Assembly: GCF_041358175.1 (NCBI RefSeq)
Contig: NZ_JBGKBE010000007.1
Location: 1-64,000 of the forward strand
Length of the DNA: 64,000 nucleotides
From: Muriicola sp041358175
Lineage (GTDB): Bacteria; Bacteroidota; Bacteroidia; Flavobacteriales; Flavobacteriaceae
Direction: 5' to 3'
The position numbers and the translations under genes were made by a program. The stretch's first letter is position 1, and each line of letters starts with the position of its first letter. This document shows, in pieces, positions 9,175-17,498 of the stretch. The notes under the pieces are model-generated. The model was given only the letters and a program-made list of their open reading frames with translations, had not been told where the DNA came from and searched no databases.

Positions 9175-10734
9175 ATGATAAAATATCTTTCTCTTGCCGG
9201 CCTCTTCCTTGTGGCCGGATGTCATTCCACAAGTAAAACAACAACATCATCAGAGACTACAGCAACCTCTTCTGATCCTGTGGTATATGCCGCCACTATC
9301 ACCGAAAGTGAACTCAAGGAGCATTTGTATACCTATGCCTCAGATGAATTCGAAGGTAGGGAAACAGGCAAGCCGGGACAGAAAAAAGCGGTGAATTACC
9401 TCAGACAGCACTATATGGACCTCGATATCCCGGCTGCAAAGGCAGATGGGGACTATTTTCAGAACGTACCCCTGGAAATGGCAAAATTACCGGATGGCTC
9501 CATGTCAATCAATGGGAAGGAGTATTCCCTGGGGGAGGATTTTATCACCTTCACCCCATTGGAAGGTGAGTTTACAGAAGTTGTTTACGCAGGCTTCGGG
9601 ATTGATGAGTCAGAATATTCAGATTATACTGGTTTGGATGTTCGGGGGAAAGTAGTATTGCTAAAAGCAGGGGAACCTGTAAACGAAGATGGGACCTACC
9701 TCCTGAGCGGGTCTGATAAAAAATCCTCATGGGGAAATATGTCTGAAGGTTCCGACAAAAGACTGAAAGCGGCAAAAGCCAGGGGTGTGAAAGCTATATT
9801 GTATGTGGATTCTGATAACTTTCAACGATATGAGCGCTACTACAAGAGAATGAAAAGCAATGACAGAGGAAGGTTAGGCTTTAAAGCCGACGCAGATAAT
9901 CCGGCCTTAATCCTGGTCAATGATGTAATGGCTTCAGCAATATTTCCAAAGTTAAAAGACCTCAAAGGGGCTTTTGTACAGGAAACAGATTTGGTTGCTT
10001 CACTTGAAAGTAGCAATGAAGCCATCTCCACAGAAAACGTGGTAGCTTATATAAAAGGTTCTGAAAAGCCGGATGAATATCTAGTCATATCTTCACATCT
10101 GGATCATATCGGGGTTTCAAAGGACGGTAGTATTAATAATGGAGCAGACGATGATGGATCGGGCTCTGTTGCCTTACTTGAGATTGCTGAAGCCTTTCAG
10201 CTCGCTGTTGAGGCCGGACAGCGTCCTAAGCGATCTGTGGTCTTCCTGCATGTAACCGGGGAAGAAAAAGGACTGCTTGGTTCCAGATATTACACCGATT
10301 ACGACCCTGTTTTTCCTTTAGAGCAAACGGTTGCCAACCTCAATATTGATATGATTGGGCGAATAGATCCGAATAGAGAGGGAGATCGCAACTATGTTTA
10401 TCTCATCGGATCTGACAAACTCAGTTCCGACCTGCATCAGCTTTCAGAAGCGATCAATGAAAAATATACCAACATCACCCTGGATTATACTTATAATGAT
10501 GAGAATGACCCCAACCGCTTCTATTACAGAAGTGACCATTATAATTTTGCGAAAAACAACATTCCTATAATTTTCTATTTCAACGGAACCCATGACGACT
10601 ACCATCGTCCCGGCGACACTCCTGATAAGATCAATTACGATCTTCTTACCAACCGGACTAGGTTGGTCTTCCACACCGCCTGGGCAGTTGCTAACAGAAA
10701 TGAAAGGGTCGTAGTTGACAAAATGTCCAAATAA
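9175..10734 (+). CDS. Secreted M28 family metallopeptidase (lipoprotein)
   Basis: The protein is 519 residues from the ATG at 9175. This start places a clean lipoprotein signal (MIKYLSLAGLFLVAGC) at the N-terminus, so the in-frame ATG at 9136 is disfavoured. A Ser/Thr-rich linker follows. A protease-associated (PA) domain appears to be inserted at about residues 130-270. The catalytic M28 domain carries the zinc ligands and catalytic residues in SSHLDHIG, NNGADDDGSG, TGEEKGLLGS, NIDMIGR and the late His of HDDYHRPGD. M28 enzymes are di-zinc aminopeptidases, here probably anchored in the outer membrane or periplasm. It is a single gene, followed by the hairpin shared with tRNA-His. Confidence 0.9.
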   Translation: MIKYLSLAGLFLVAGCHSTSKTTTSSETTATSSDPVVYAATITESELKEHLYTYASDEFEGRETGKPGQKKAVNYLRQHYMDLDIPAAKADGDYFQNVPLEMAKLPDGSMSINGKEYSLGEDFITFTPLEGEFTEVVYAGFGIDESEYSDYTGLDVRGKVVLLKAGEPVNEDGTYLLSGSDKKSSWGNMSEGSDKRLKAAKARGVKAILYVDSDNFQRYERYYKRMKSNDRGRLGFKADADNPALILVNDVMASAIFPKLKDLKGAFVQETDLVASLESSNEAISTENVVAYIKGSEKPDEYLVISSHLDHIGVSKDGSINNGADDDGSGSVALLEIAEAFQLAVEAGQRPKRSVVFLHVTGEEKGLLGSRYYTDYDPVFPLEQTVANLNIDMIGRIDPNREGDRNYVYLIGSDKLSSDLHQLSEAINEKYTNITLDYTYNDENDPNRFYYRSDHYNFAKNNIPIIFYFNGTHDDYHRPGDTPDKINYDLLTNRTRLVFHTAWAVANRNERVVVDKMSK

Positions 10735-10781
10735 GAAAATCTTTTTAGATTGAGGCCAGTCTATGGTTTCTGATCATAAAT

Positions 10782-10816
10782 AAAAAAAGTCCTGCCTTTA
10801 ACAGCAGGACTCTTTT
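10782..10816. terminator. Hairpin terminator between M28 gene and tRNA-His
   Basis: The arms AGTCCTGC / GCAGGACT (10788-10795 and 10804-10811) enclose an 8-base loop. They are flanked by A-runs on the left and T-runs on the right, so it can work in both directions. It lies directly downstream of tRNA-His on the minus strand and about 50 bases after the peptidase stop. Confidence 0.75.
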
Positions 10817-10823
10817 GTTTTTG

Positions 10824-10898
10824 GGTGGAAGACCGGGCTCGAACCGGCGACCTCTGGAACCACAATCCAGCGCTCTAACCAACTGAGCTACAACCACC
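10824..10898 (-). tRNA. tRNA-His (anticodon GTG)
   Basis: The minus-strand cloverleaf has D-arm AGCTCAGTTGGTTAGAGC, anticodon loop ATTGTGGTT with anticodon GTG, and T-arm CCGGTTCGAGCCCGG. An extra G at the 5' end (position 10898) faces discriminator C, the tRNA-His identity pair. Two U-U oppositions sit inside the acceptor stem; I recall the same CTTCCACC 3' end in other Bacteroidetes His tRNAs. CCA is not fully encoded. Confidence 0.93.
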
Positions 10899-10913
10899 GT
10901 AACTAAGCGGTGG

Positions 10914-10944
10914 CAAAGGTAATTTTTTTTGCCTATTGCATCAA
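10914..10944 (-). promoter_or_regulatory. Promoter of tRNA-His
   Basis: On the minus strand a TTG (10942-10944) is followed after 20 bases by TACCTTTG (10914-10921). This matches the Bacteroidetes consensus TTG-N19/20-TAnnTTTG. The predicted transcription start lies a few bases before the tRNA 5' end. Confidence 0.75.
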
Positions 10945-11147
10945 AATAAAACAATTGATATTTTAAAATAAAATCCTAATACCGTCCCCCCTGATTTTTT
11001 TACCCCGGATTAAAGTATAATTAGTGCTTTTTTGGGATCAAAAGTCTTAAAATATCGATATAACACACAAAATCAGGCATTTCACAACAAATTTTAGAAC
11101 CGACCTGCCTTCAAGCTTATTTTTATTGCTTGATATATATAATAGGT

Positions 11148-13235
11148 ATGCGCCATCTTGCGTCTTCAATTTCTACGCTTCAGAACATACTTGCCAGAAA
11201 GGTAAGTTTCCTGTTGCTGGCTATGTTGTTCAGCGTGGCAGGATTTTCTCAGGAAGACACAAAAAGCCTGTTGTCTGAAATTCAAAACCTCAAGGCTCAA
11301 AAGGGTTTTCAAGTTACTGATACAGTATATATCAATCTACTCAATAAATTAGGAAAGAACTTTCGCTTTTACAAGACTGATAGCCTGCTCACTATTTCCA
11401 AACAAGCCCTGGTTCACAGTCAGAAAGCCGAATATGTTAAAGGCCAAAGTGAATCATACCTGGGATTAGGGGACTATTATTCGGGTAAAGGAGAGCGGGT
11501 TGCCGCTATTAATAATTATACCAAAGCCCTGATCCTTGCCAAAAATATTGAAGCCTGCGAGCTAACCCTTCGAATAATAAATAACCTCGCTTCGGAATAC
11601 GCTTTTAAAGGTGACTATGCCAAATCTCTCAACAATTATCTAAAGGGGATTGAAATAGCCGAAGAAGAGGGAGAACTGGAGATGTTATCTATTATGAATG
11701 AGAATATTGCCGGCTTATATGCATCTCAGAAAGACTATGACCAGGCACAGATATTCTACGATAGGGTAAAAAAGCTAAATGATCAGATCGGGGATGATGT
11801 GAATTCAGCACAGACCATGAGTAATCTGGCTTCACTCTATGCTGAGATGGGGAAATTAGACTACGCCATGTTCAATGTGAACAGGAGTATTGCCATCTTT
11901 GAAGATAATGAAGTGATGGACTGGCTTGCGTATGCCTATGAAATTAAGGGTAAAGTCTACCTAAAGCAGCAAAAGTACCAGTGGGCCCTCTACTGGTATC
12001 ACCAAGGAGAGCTGCTCCATGAAGATCTGGACGATGACAGGGGAAGGATCGATCTTTTTAACGGTATGGCAGAAGCATATCTGGGCCAGGGGAAAGACAG
12101 CCTTGCACAGAATTATGCTATGGACGCTTATGAGATTTCCAATCGTATAAAATTCCTGGAAGGAACACAGAAGTGTGCCAAAACCCTTTACAACATAAAC
12201 AAAAACAATAATGAATACAGGAAGGCGCTGGCATTCCACGAAATCTATCAGGAACTCAGCGATACCCTTCATCGGAATGAAAACAAGAAGAGTTTAACCA
12301 TGCTCAAAACCAGGGCAGAATACGACCAGCAGAAACAAGCACTTATTGAGGCGAATCAACAAGCACTTGCCAAACAGCGGGGTCTTATATATGCCGGTAT
12401 TATTGTCGTTATCATCTTTTCTATCATTACTTTCTTTATTAAAAGAGCCGAAAAGATTCAAAAAAGATTGAATACCGAATTAAAAGCGAAGAAGGAAAAA
12501 CTGGAAGACCATGAGGCTGCCCTCACTGATAGTAATGAGACAAAGACCAAGTTATTTTCTATCATAGGACACGACCTGCGGGGTCCTATCGGGGCATTAC
12601 AAGGGCTGCTTCAAATGTTCACTGACGGTGAGATGAATAAATCGGAATTCTTTGAATTTATTCCTAAACTTAAAAACGACGTCGATCATATTTACTTTAC
12701 CTTGAATAATCTCTTGTCCTGGGGGAATTCACAAATGAACGGTTCTACAACAAAGGCCGCTGTGTTCTCTCTGGAAACCCTTGTGGATGAAAATATCAAT
12801 CTGCTTTCTGAGCTCGCCAAATCAAAATCAATAAAAATTGTCAGTGAACTCAATGGCAATACTTTGATCTGGTCTGACAGCAATCAGATAGACATCGTTG
12901 TTCGTAACCTGATCAGCAATGCGCTTAAATTTACTCCTGAAAATGGTATGATTACCATCAAAGCCCAGGAGAAAAATGATAAGTGGGAAATTTCTGTTAG
13001 GGATACCGGGGTAGGAATGGATAAGGTAACCGTTGAAAATCTATTCAAGAAGAATTCCAATATTACCACCTACGGAACCAATAACGAAAAAGGAACAGGT
13101 CTGGGCCTCTCCCTCTGCAAAGAGATGGTTGAGAAAAACGGAGGTACTATATGGGCTGAAAGTGCCCTGAGAAAAGGAAGTACCTTCTATTTTACGCTGC
13201 CAAAGGCCGAAGACAAATACAGTCAGGCCAGCTAG
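11148..13235 (+). CDS. TPR-containing sensor histidine kinase
   Basis: The protein is 695 residues from the ATG at 11148; the upstream in-frame ATG at 11130 would precede the signal peptide by only six residues. A signal peptide ends near GFSQ. Tetratricopeptide-like helical pairs fill about residues 60-390 and form the presumed periplasmic sensor. One transmembrane helix follows (about 410-430, IYAGIIVVIIFSIITFF), then a short coiled coil. The kinase core has H475 in IIGHDLRGP (H box), NLISNALKFTP (N box), DTGVGMD (G1) and GTGLGLSLCKE (G2). No response regulator or receiver domain is adjacent, so it is an orphan kinase. Its stop is interlocked with that of convergent bshB1. Confidence 0.9.
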   Translation: MRHLASSISTLQNILARKVSFLLLAMLFSVAGFSQEDTKSLLSEIQNLKAQKGFQVTDTVYINLLNKLGKNFRFYKTDSLLTISKQALVHSQKAEYVKGQSESYLGLGDYYSGKGERVAAINNYTKALILAKNIEACELTLRIINNLASEYAFKGDYAKSLNNYLKGIEIAEEEGELEMLSIMNENIAGLYASQKDYDQAQIFYDRVKKLNDQIGDDVNSAQTMSNLASLYAEMGKLDYAMFNVNRSIAIFEDNEVMDWLAYAYEIKGKVYLKQQKYQWALYWYHQGELLHEDLDDDRGRIDLFNGMAEAYLGQGKDSLAQNYAMDAYEISNRIKFLEGTQKCAKTLYNINKNNNEYRKALAFHEIYQELSDTLHRNENKKSLTMLKTRAEYDQQKQALIEANQQALAKQRGLIYAGIIVVIIFSIITFFIKRAEKIQKRLNTELKAKKEKLEDHEAALTDSNETKTKLFSIIGHDLRGPIGALQGLLQMFTDGEMNKSEFFEFIPKLKNDVDHIYFTLNNLLSWGNSQMNGSTTKAAVFSLETLVDENINLLSELAKSKSIKIVSELNGNTLIWSDSNQIDIVVRNLISNALKFTPENGMITIKAQEKNDKWEISVRDTGVGMDKVTVENLFKKNSNITTYGTNNEKGTGLGLSLCKEMVEKNGGTIWAESALRKGSTFYFTLPKAEDKYSQAS

Positions 13236-13954
13236 AAAATATCACTCAGGCTGTTCACCCCTACAAAGCGTTCTGTCGTAAATCCTTCAGCATATTCTAC
13301 TCCAACAATTCGGCCCATATCCCTGGCCCGGTAGGTAACACTATCTGTAAAGTTCTTACTGCTGATCGGAGTACTGGGTTCTTTACTATTTGGGTCGTAA
13401 AACTGTGAGCTATACGCCATTATTGATTCCATCTTTTTATCCATAAAACCAGTGATGTCTACAACAAAATCCGGTTCGAGGTTTTTCCACTGTATATAGT
13501 GATATACCTGTTTTGGACGCCATGGGTCCTGCCATTGGTCATCTCCTTCTGCCATGGTATCTATTTTTACCAACCCGCTGAGGAAACAGGCATTGCTCAC
13601 CAGCTCACTGCCTCTGGCATGGTCAATATGGCGATCTTCAATTGCGTTGCACAGGACAATTTCGGGTTTATAAGCTCTGATCTTCCTGATCAGGGCCAGC
13701 TGGTGATTCTGGTCGTTAGGAAAAAACCCATCTGCAAATTCCATATTCTCTCGCACACTCAGGCCGAGAATTTTCGCAGATGCTGCCGCTTCCTTATCTC
13801 TTATTTCGGCAGACCCGCGGGTTCCGAGCTCCCCTCTTGTAAGATCGATAATACCTACCTTTTTCCCCAGGGCTATCTCTTTGGCTATAGTTCCCCCTGC
13901 ACCCAGTTCGGCATCATCCGGATGGGCACCAAAAACTAAAATATCTAATTTCAT
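13232..13954 (-). CDS. bshB1: Bacillithiol biosynthesis deacetylase BshB1
   Basis: The 240-residue PIG-L/LmbE-type zinc deacetylase opens with LVFGAHPDDAELG, whose His and Asp residues bind zinc. RGELGTRG and the later HIDHARGSELV, with its HxxH-type zinc ligand, follow. BshB1 deacetylates GlcNAc-malate to GlcN-malate, the second step of bacillithiol synthesis. The match over the first 80 residues and the exact length support BshB1 rather than a general PIG-L protein. It is 21 bases downstream of the PLP enzyme on the same strand and may be cotranscribed with it; linking thiol synthesis to cysteine/methionine metabolism is an inference. The stop codon overlaps that of the convergent kinase within CTAG. 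Confidence 0.9.
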   Translation of the reverse strand: MKLDILVFGAHPDDAELGAGGTIAKEIALGKKVGIIDLTRGELGTRGSAEIRDKEAAASAKILGLSVRENMEFADGFFPNDQNHQLALIRKIRAYKPEIVLCNAIEDRHIDHARGSELVSNACFLSGLVKIDTMAEGDDQWQDPWRPKQVYHYIQWKNLEPDFVVDITGFMDKKMESIMAYSSQFYDPNSKEPSTPISSKNFTDSVTYRARDMGRIVGVEYAEGFTTERFVGVNSLSDIF

Positions 13955-13975
13955 AAAACCTTGATCTTTGGAAAA

Positions 13976-15154
13976 TTAATGTGAAGTGACAGCTTCCTGC
14001 TGCTTCTTTGCGGTAAGGATGGCTTGTTCTAAGTCTGCTTTCAGGTCGTCTGTTTCTTCGATTCCAACCGAGAATCTGATTAGTCCGTCCCTGATACCCT
14101 GTTTTTGCCGTTCTTCTTCCGATAATAGTGCATGAGAGGTTTGGGTTGGAGAAAGCACTGTACTTTCCACCCCGGCCAGGCTCATAGAGGATTTGATTAA
14201 TTTGAGCGACTTCTGAAAATGGGAAGCATTGATATTATTTTTTAATTCAAAAGACATCATTCCGCCAAAGCCGTGCATCTGTGAACTGGCAAGAGCGTGG
14301 TCAGGATGCGTGGATAAGCCCGGATAATACACATGGTCGATATCCGGATGTGCGCTGAGAAATTGGGCCAGTTTCTGGGCATTTTCGTTTTGAGCCTTCA
14401 CGCGTAATCCCATGGTTTTAATACTGCGTTCGAGCAACCACACCGTATAATCACTGAGACTTCCTCCCAGATTTTTAGCCAGCTGGAAGATACGCTCCAT
14501 ATTTTCTGCAGAAGAAGCGACAGCCCCTGCAAGGATATCCGAATGACCTCCCATATATTTAGTGGCACTGTGGATGACTACATCAATACCAAAATCGATT
14601 GGATTCTGGTTAACCGGACTCGCAAAAGTGTTGTCAATCATTGAAATGATATCGTGCTTCCGGGCAATCTCTGCAAATGCCTTTATATCGGTAATGGTCA
14701 GCAAGGGATTTGAAGGAGTCTCTATATAAACCACTCTGGTGGATGGGGTTATTGCTTTTTCAAATGACACAGGATCCGATCCGTCAATAAAGCTGTAATT
14801 GATGCCAAATTTTTCAAATTGCTCCGTGATCAGGTGATAAGTACCTCCGTATAGCATGCGTTGCAGGATGATATGATCCCCTGCCTTTAGAAAAGCGAGG
14901 ATGGCGGTACTGATTGCGGCCATACCACTACCGAAGATCATGGCTTCTTCGGCGTGTTCGAGTGCTGCAATTTTCTTAGACAAGGCTACCTGGTTAGGCG
15001 TATTGAAGTATCTTGGGTACCTTTTTATTTCCACATCCTCAAAGGCGTAGGAAGTACTCATATACAAAGGAGATACAGCTCCTTTAAAGGCAGTGTCCTT
15101 TAATTCGCCTGCGTGAGTACAGATCGTATTCAGGCCTTTTTTCTTAGTTGTCAT
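13976..15154 (-). CDS. Trans-sulfuration PLP enzyme (cystathionine gamma-synthase / Met gamma-lyase family)
   Basis: The 392-residue fold-type I PLP enzyme is of the Cys/Met metabolism family. It shows FGSGMAAIS (phosphate/PLP contact), YIETPSNP, MIDNTFASP (the Asp that binds the pyridine N) and the Schiff-base Lys in HSATKYMGGHSD. Members act as cystathionine gamma-synthase, cystathionine gamma-lyase, methionine gamma-lyase or O-acetylhomoserine sulfhydrylase. Sequence alone does not separate these here. No metX, metA or homoserine gene is adjacent. A TAAATTTG box lies 29 bases upstream of the start, and bshB1 follows on the same strand. Confidence 0.85.
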   Translation of the reverse strand: MTTKKKGLNTICTHAGELKDTAFKGAVSPLYMSTSYAFEDVEIKRYPRYFNTPNQVALSKKIAALEHAEEAMIFGSGMAAISTAILAFLKAGDHIILQRMLYGGTYHLITEQFEKFGINYSFIDGSDPVSFEKAITPSTRVVYIETPSNPLLTITDIKAFAEIARKHDIISMIDNTFASPVNQNPIDFGIDVVIHSATKYMGGHSDILAGAVASSAENMERIFQLAKNLGGSLSDYTVWLLERSIKTMGLRVKAQNENAQKLAQFLSAHPDIDHVYYPGLSTHPDHALASSQMHGFGGMMSFELKNNINASHFQKSLKLIKSSMSLAGVESTVLSPTQTSHALLSEEERQKQGIRDGLIRFSVGIEETDDLKADLEQAILTAKKQQEAVTSH

Positions 15155-15182
15155 ATCAATTAGGATTGATCGTTTAAAGGTA

Positions 15183-15190
15183 CAAATTTA
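15183..15190 (-). promoter_or_regulatory. Putative -7 box (TAAATTTG) of the PLP-enzyme gene
   Basis: The minus strand carries TAAATTTG, an exact TAnnTTTG match, in the 38-base gap between the MATE stop and the PLP-enzyme start. The predicted start site would leave a leader of about 20 bases. No good TTG is seen at -33. Confidence 0.5.
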
Positions 15191-15192
15191 GC

Positions 15193-16602
15193 TTAAACCA
15201 CCGTCTGCTTCCAGTACCCTTTTCTAAACCAGATCACCGCCATTACGGAGAGCAGTACTTCGGCCAGGGTGATCGCCAGGAATACTCCCATCACCCCCCA
15301 ATCGAGATAGAGGGAAACCAGATAGGCAAAGGGCAATTGAATAAGCCAGAAAGCTATAAAATTGATCTTGGTAGGTGTCCGGGTATCCCCTGCGCCGTTA
15401 AAAGCCTGGGTGACCACCATGCCGTAGGCATAAAATACATAGCCCGCTGCGACGACCTGCAGGCAAAGCGCGCCGTTTTCAATTACGGTAGGTACGTCGG
15501 TAAATAACCCTATGATAGAATTGGCAAACAAGAGGTAAACCAGGGAAATAAAGAACATAAAGATGGCATTGTATTTCCCGGTTTTCCATACCGATTTTTC
15601 AGCCCTGTCGGGCTTTTTGGCCCCCAGGTTTTGCCCAACAAGGGTCGCAGCCGCATTGCTCATTCCCCAGGCCGGCATAAAGGTGAACATCATTACCCTG
15701 ATAGCAATGGTATAACCCGCCAGGGCCTCACTTCCAAATTCAGCCATCAGCCTCATCAGAAATACCCAACTAGATGTTCCTATAAGGAATTGAGCAATTC
15801 CGCCAAGGGAGACTTTTATCAGATTGAGCATAATCTTAAACCTCAGAACAATGTTCGAGACTGTTATCCTGATCTGACTTCCTCCTTTGAAAAGGATGTA
15901 AAGCTGAAAGATAACGGCACTTCCCCTCCCTATGTTAGTGGCGATGGCTGCGCCCATCACCCCGTATTCAGGAATCGGACCCAGTCCAAAAATAAAAATG
16001 GGATCCAGGATGATATTGAGGCCATTAGACAGGATAAGGGTCCACATGGCGATGGAAGCATCCCCTGCCCCCCTGAAAATAGCGTTGATCAAGAAAAGCA
16101 GGACAATAGTAATATTACCTCCCAGAAGGTACTTTGTATATCCGTGGCCTTCAGCGATAAGGTCGGGAGACCCCCCCATCAGGGAAAGGATTTCCCTGGA
16201 ATACATCAGGCCGAAAACGCCAATGATTACAGCGATAAAAATTCCAAGGAATATAGCCTGTACTGCAGCCCGGGCAGCACCTTCCTGATCCTTCTCCCCT
16301 ATTCTACGGGCTACCACGGCTGTGGCCGCCATACTTAAACCTATAGCCAGGGCATAGACCAGGGTAACGACAGATTCGGTAAGGCCGATGGTAGCCACTG
16401 CATTGACACTTACCTGTGATACGTAGGCAATATCGACAATGGCAAAGATGGATTCCATCATCATTTCGAGGATCATAGGAATAGACAACATAAATATGGC
16501 TTTCCGTATGCTACCCGAAGTAAACTCAGTTTCCTTACCTGTAACTGCTACGAGAAAAGAACGGTATAGTTTCCTGAATGTAATATTTTGTGTAGATGAC
16601 AT
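15193..16602 (-). CDS. MATE family efflux transporter
   Basis: The 469-residue polytopic protein has about 12 hydrophobic helices in two homologous halves. The N-terminal helix 1 signature LSIPMILEMMMESIFAIVDIAYVSQ and the second-half equivalent near GTSSWVFLMRLMAEFG are typical of NorM/DinF-type multidrug and toxin extrusion proteins, which export cationic compounds with Na+ or H+. It lies upstream of the PLP enzyme on the same strand, but a separate promoter-like box precedes that gene. The natural substrate is unknown. Confidence 0.9.
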   Translation of the reverse strand: MSSTQNITFRKLYRSFLVAVTGKETEFTSGSIRKAIFMLSIPMILEMMMESIFAIVDIAYVSQVSVNAVATIGLTESVVTLVYALAIGLSMAATAVVARRIGEKDQEGAARAAVQAIFLGIFIAVIIGVFGLMYSREILSLMGGSPDLIAEGHGYTKYLLGGNITIVLLFLINAIFRGAGDASIAMWTLILSNGLNIILDPIFIFGLGPIPEYGVMGAAIATNIGRGSAVIFQLYILFKGGSQIRITVSNIVLRFKIMLNLIKVSLGGIAQFLIGTSSWVFLMRLMAEFGSEALAGYTIAIRVMMFTFMPAWGMSNAAATLVGQNLGAKKPDRAEKSVWKTGKYNAIFMFFISLVYLLFANSIIGLFTDVPTVIENGALCLQVVAAGYVFYAYGMVVTQAFNGAGDTRTPTKINFIAFWLIQLPFAYLVSLYLDWGVMGVFLAITLAEVLLSVMAVIWFRKGYWKQTVV

Positions 16603-16840
16603 CGATGAGAAATTATGTGTGTTGAAGGATCTGCTTTCCGTACATCATGGTGTACAGGATGAATCAAATCATGAAAATGATTGAGGGAACATCTAAGCGT
16701 AACATAATTTCTATAGCTTCATAATGGTCTAAAGATGCATATTTTTTTTGAAGCAGAAAAATAGAACCGCCTTGAAAGTAAAATATATGGATCTTAAGGT
16801 CTTGTCTTTCAGTCTGCTAACCCATCGCTATTAAGCTGTT

Positions 16841-17395
16841 CTAATCGAGTTTTATGGGGCCATCAGAAGTATTGTTGACCATCCAGCGTTCATTCTGAAT
16901 TGATCGGTAAACTATTTCATAATCCAGACCCTGCTTTTCCAATCTAATCAATGCAGAAGTAAGCAAATGGTAATCCTTCTGTGAGTTTTTCACTTCCAGG
17001 AAAGAGTATACCGAATTTGCCGGTATAGCTATACCCTTATCCAGAGTGGCTATTGAATAATTTTGAATGCTGTCCAAGGCGGGATCCAGGGAAATCAAAT
17101 AGGGTAGAATTTCATTGTTATGGTCGGTCAGATCTGTAGGCTTTCCATCGTAAATCATAGTAACGGATTCAATAATTGCAGGCCCAACTCCATGGTTTAA
17201 GAGGCGTAAGGAATAACTGTTTTCGGAAAGATTATTAGAAGTAGAAACCTGAAGATATGGTAGGATAGACAAGTAGTTCTGTTTACTCATCAGGTTGGTT
17301 TGAAAAATAAATATGACTAATGTTATAAAGCTGATACTCATGGCAGAAATACCAAGTATCTTCTCCAGATTCCATTTAAATTTTATTCTTCCCAT
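16841..17395 (-). CDS. Single-pass membrane protein of unknown function
   Basis: The protein is 184 residues. A basic N-terminus (MGRIKFKWNLEK) precedes one transmembrane helix (about residues 13-32). The remaining roughly 145 residues would be extracytoplasmic and form a beta-rich, low-Cys domain (for example SYSLRLLNHGVGPAIIES, with alternating polar and hydrophobic residues). I do not recognise the family. The segment resembles the outward domain of small Flavobacteriia membrane proteins with 'NxGxGPA' loops, which in other proteins suggests an immunoglobulin-like fold. It stands alone between MATE (238-base gap) and ccsBA (103-base gap). Confidence 0.7.
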   Translation of the reverse strand: MGRIKFKWNLEKILGISAMSISFITLVIFIFQTNLMSKQNYLSILPYLQVSTSNNLSENSYSLRLLNHGVGPAIIESVTMIYDGKPTDLTDHNNEILPYLISLDPALDSIQNYSIATLDKGIAIPANSVYSFLEVKNSQKDYHLLTSALIRLEKQGLDYEIVYRSIQNERWMVNNTSDGPIKLD

Positions 17396-17498
17396 TTCCT
17401 AAACCGAAGATTTAAAGATTAAATGTATAAAAAAGAACAGGTAATAAAAACTCTGATAAAGGGAGTTATACTGCTAAATACAACTATTAATATGAAGC

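Noticed and set aside
15155..15192. Possible SAM riboswitch before the trans-sulfuration gene.
   Set aside because: The gap is only 38 bases and holds a simple -7 box, so there is no room for a riboswitch.
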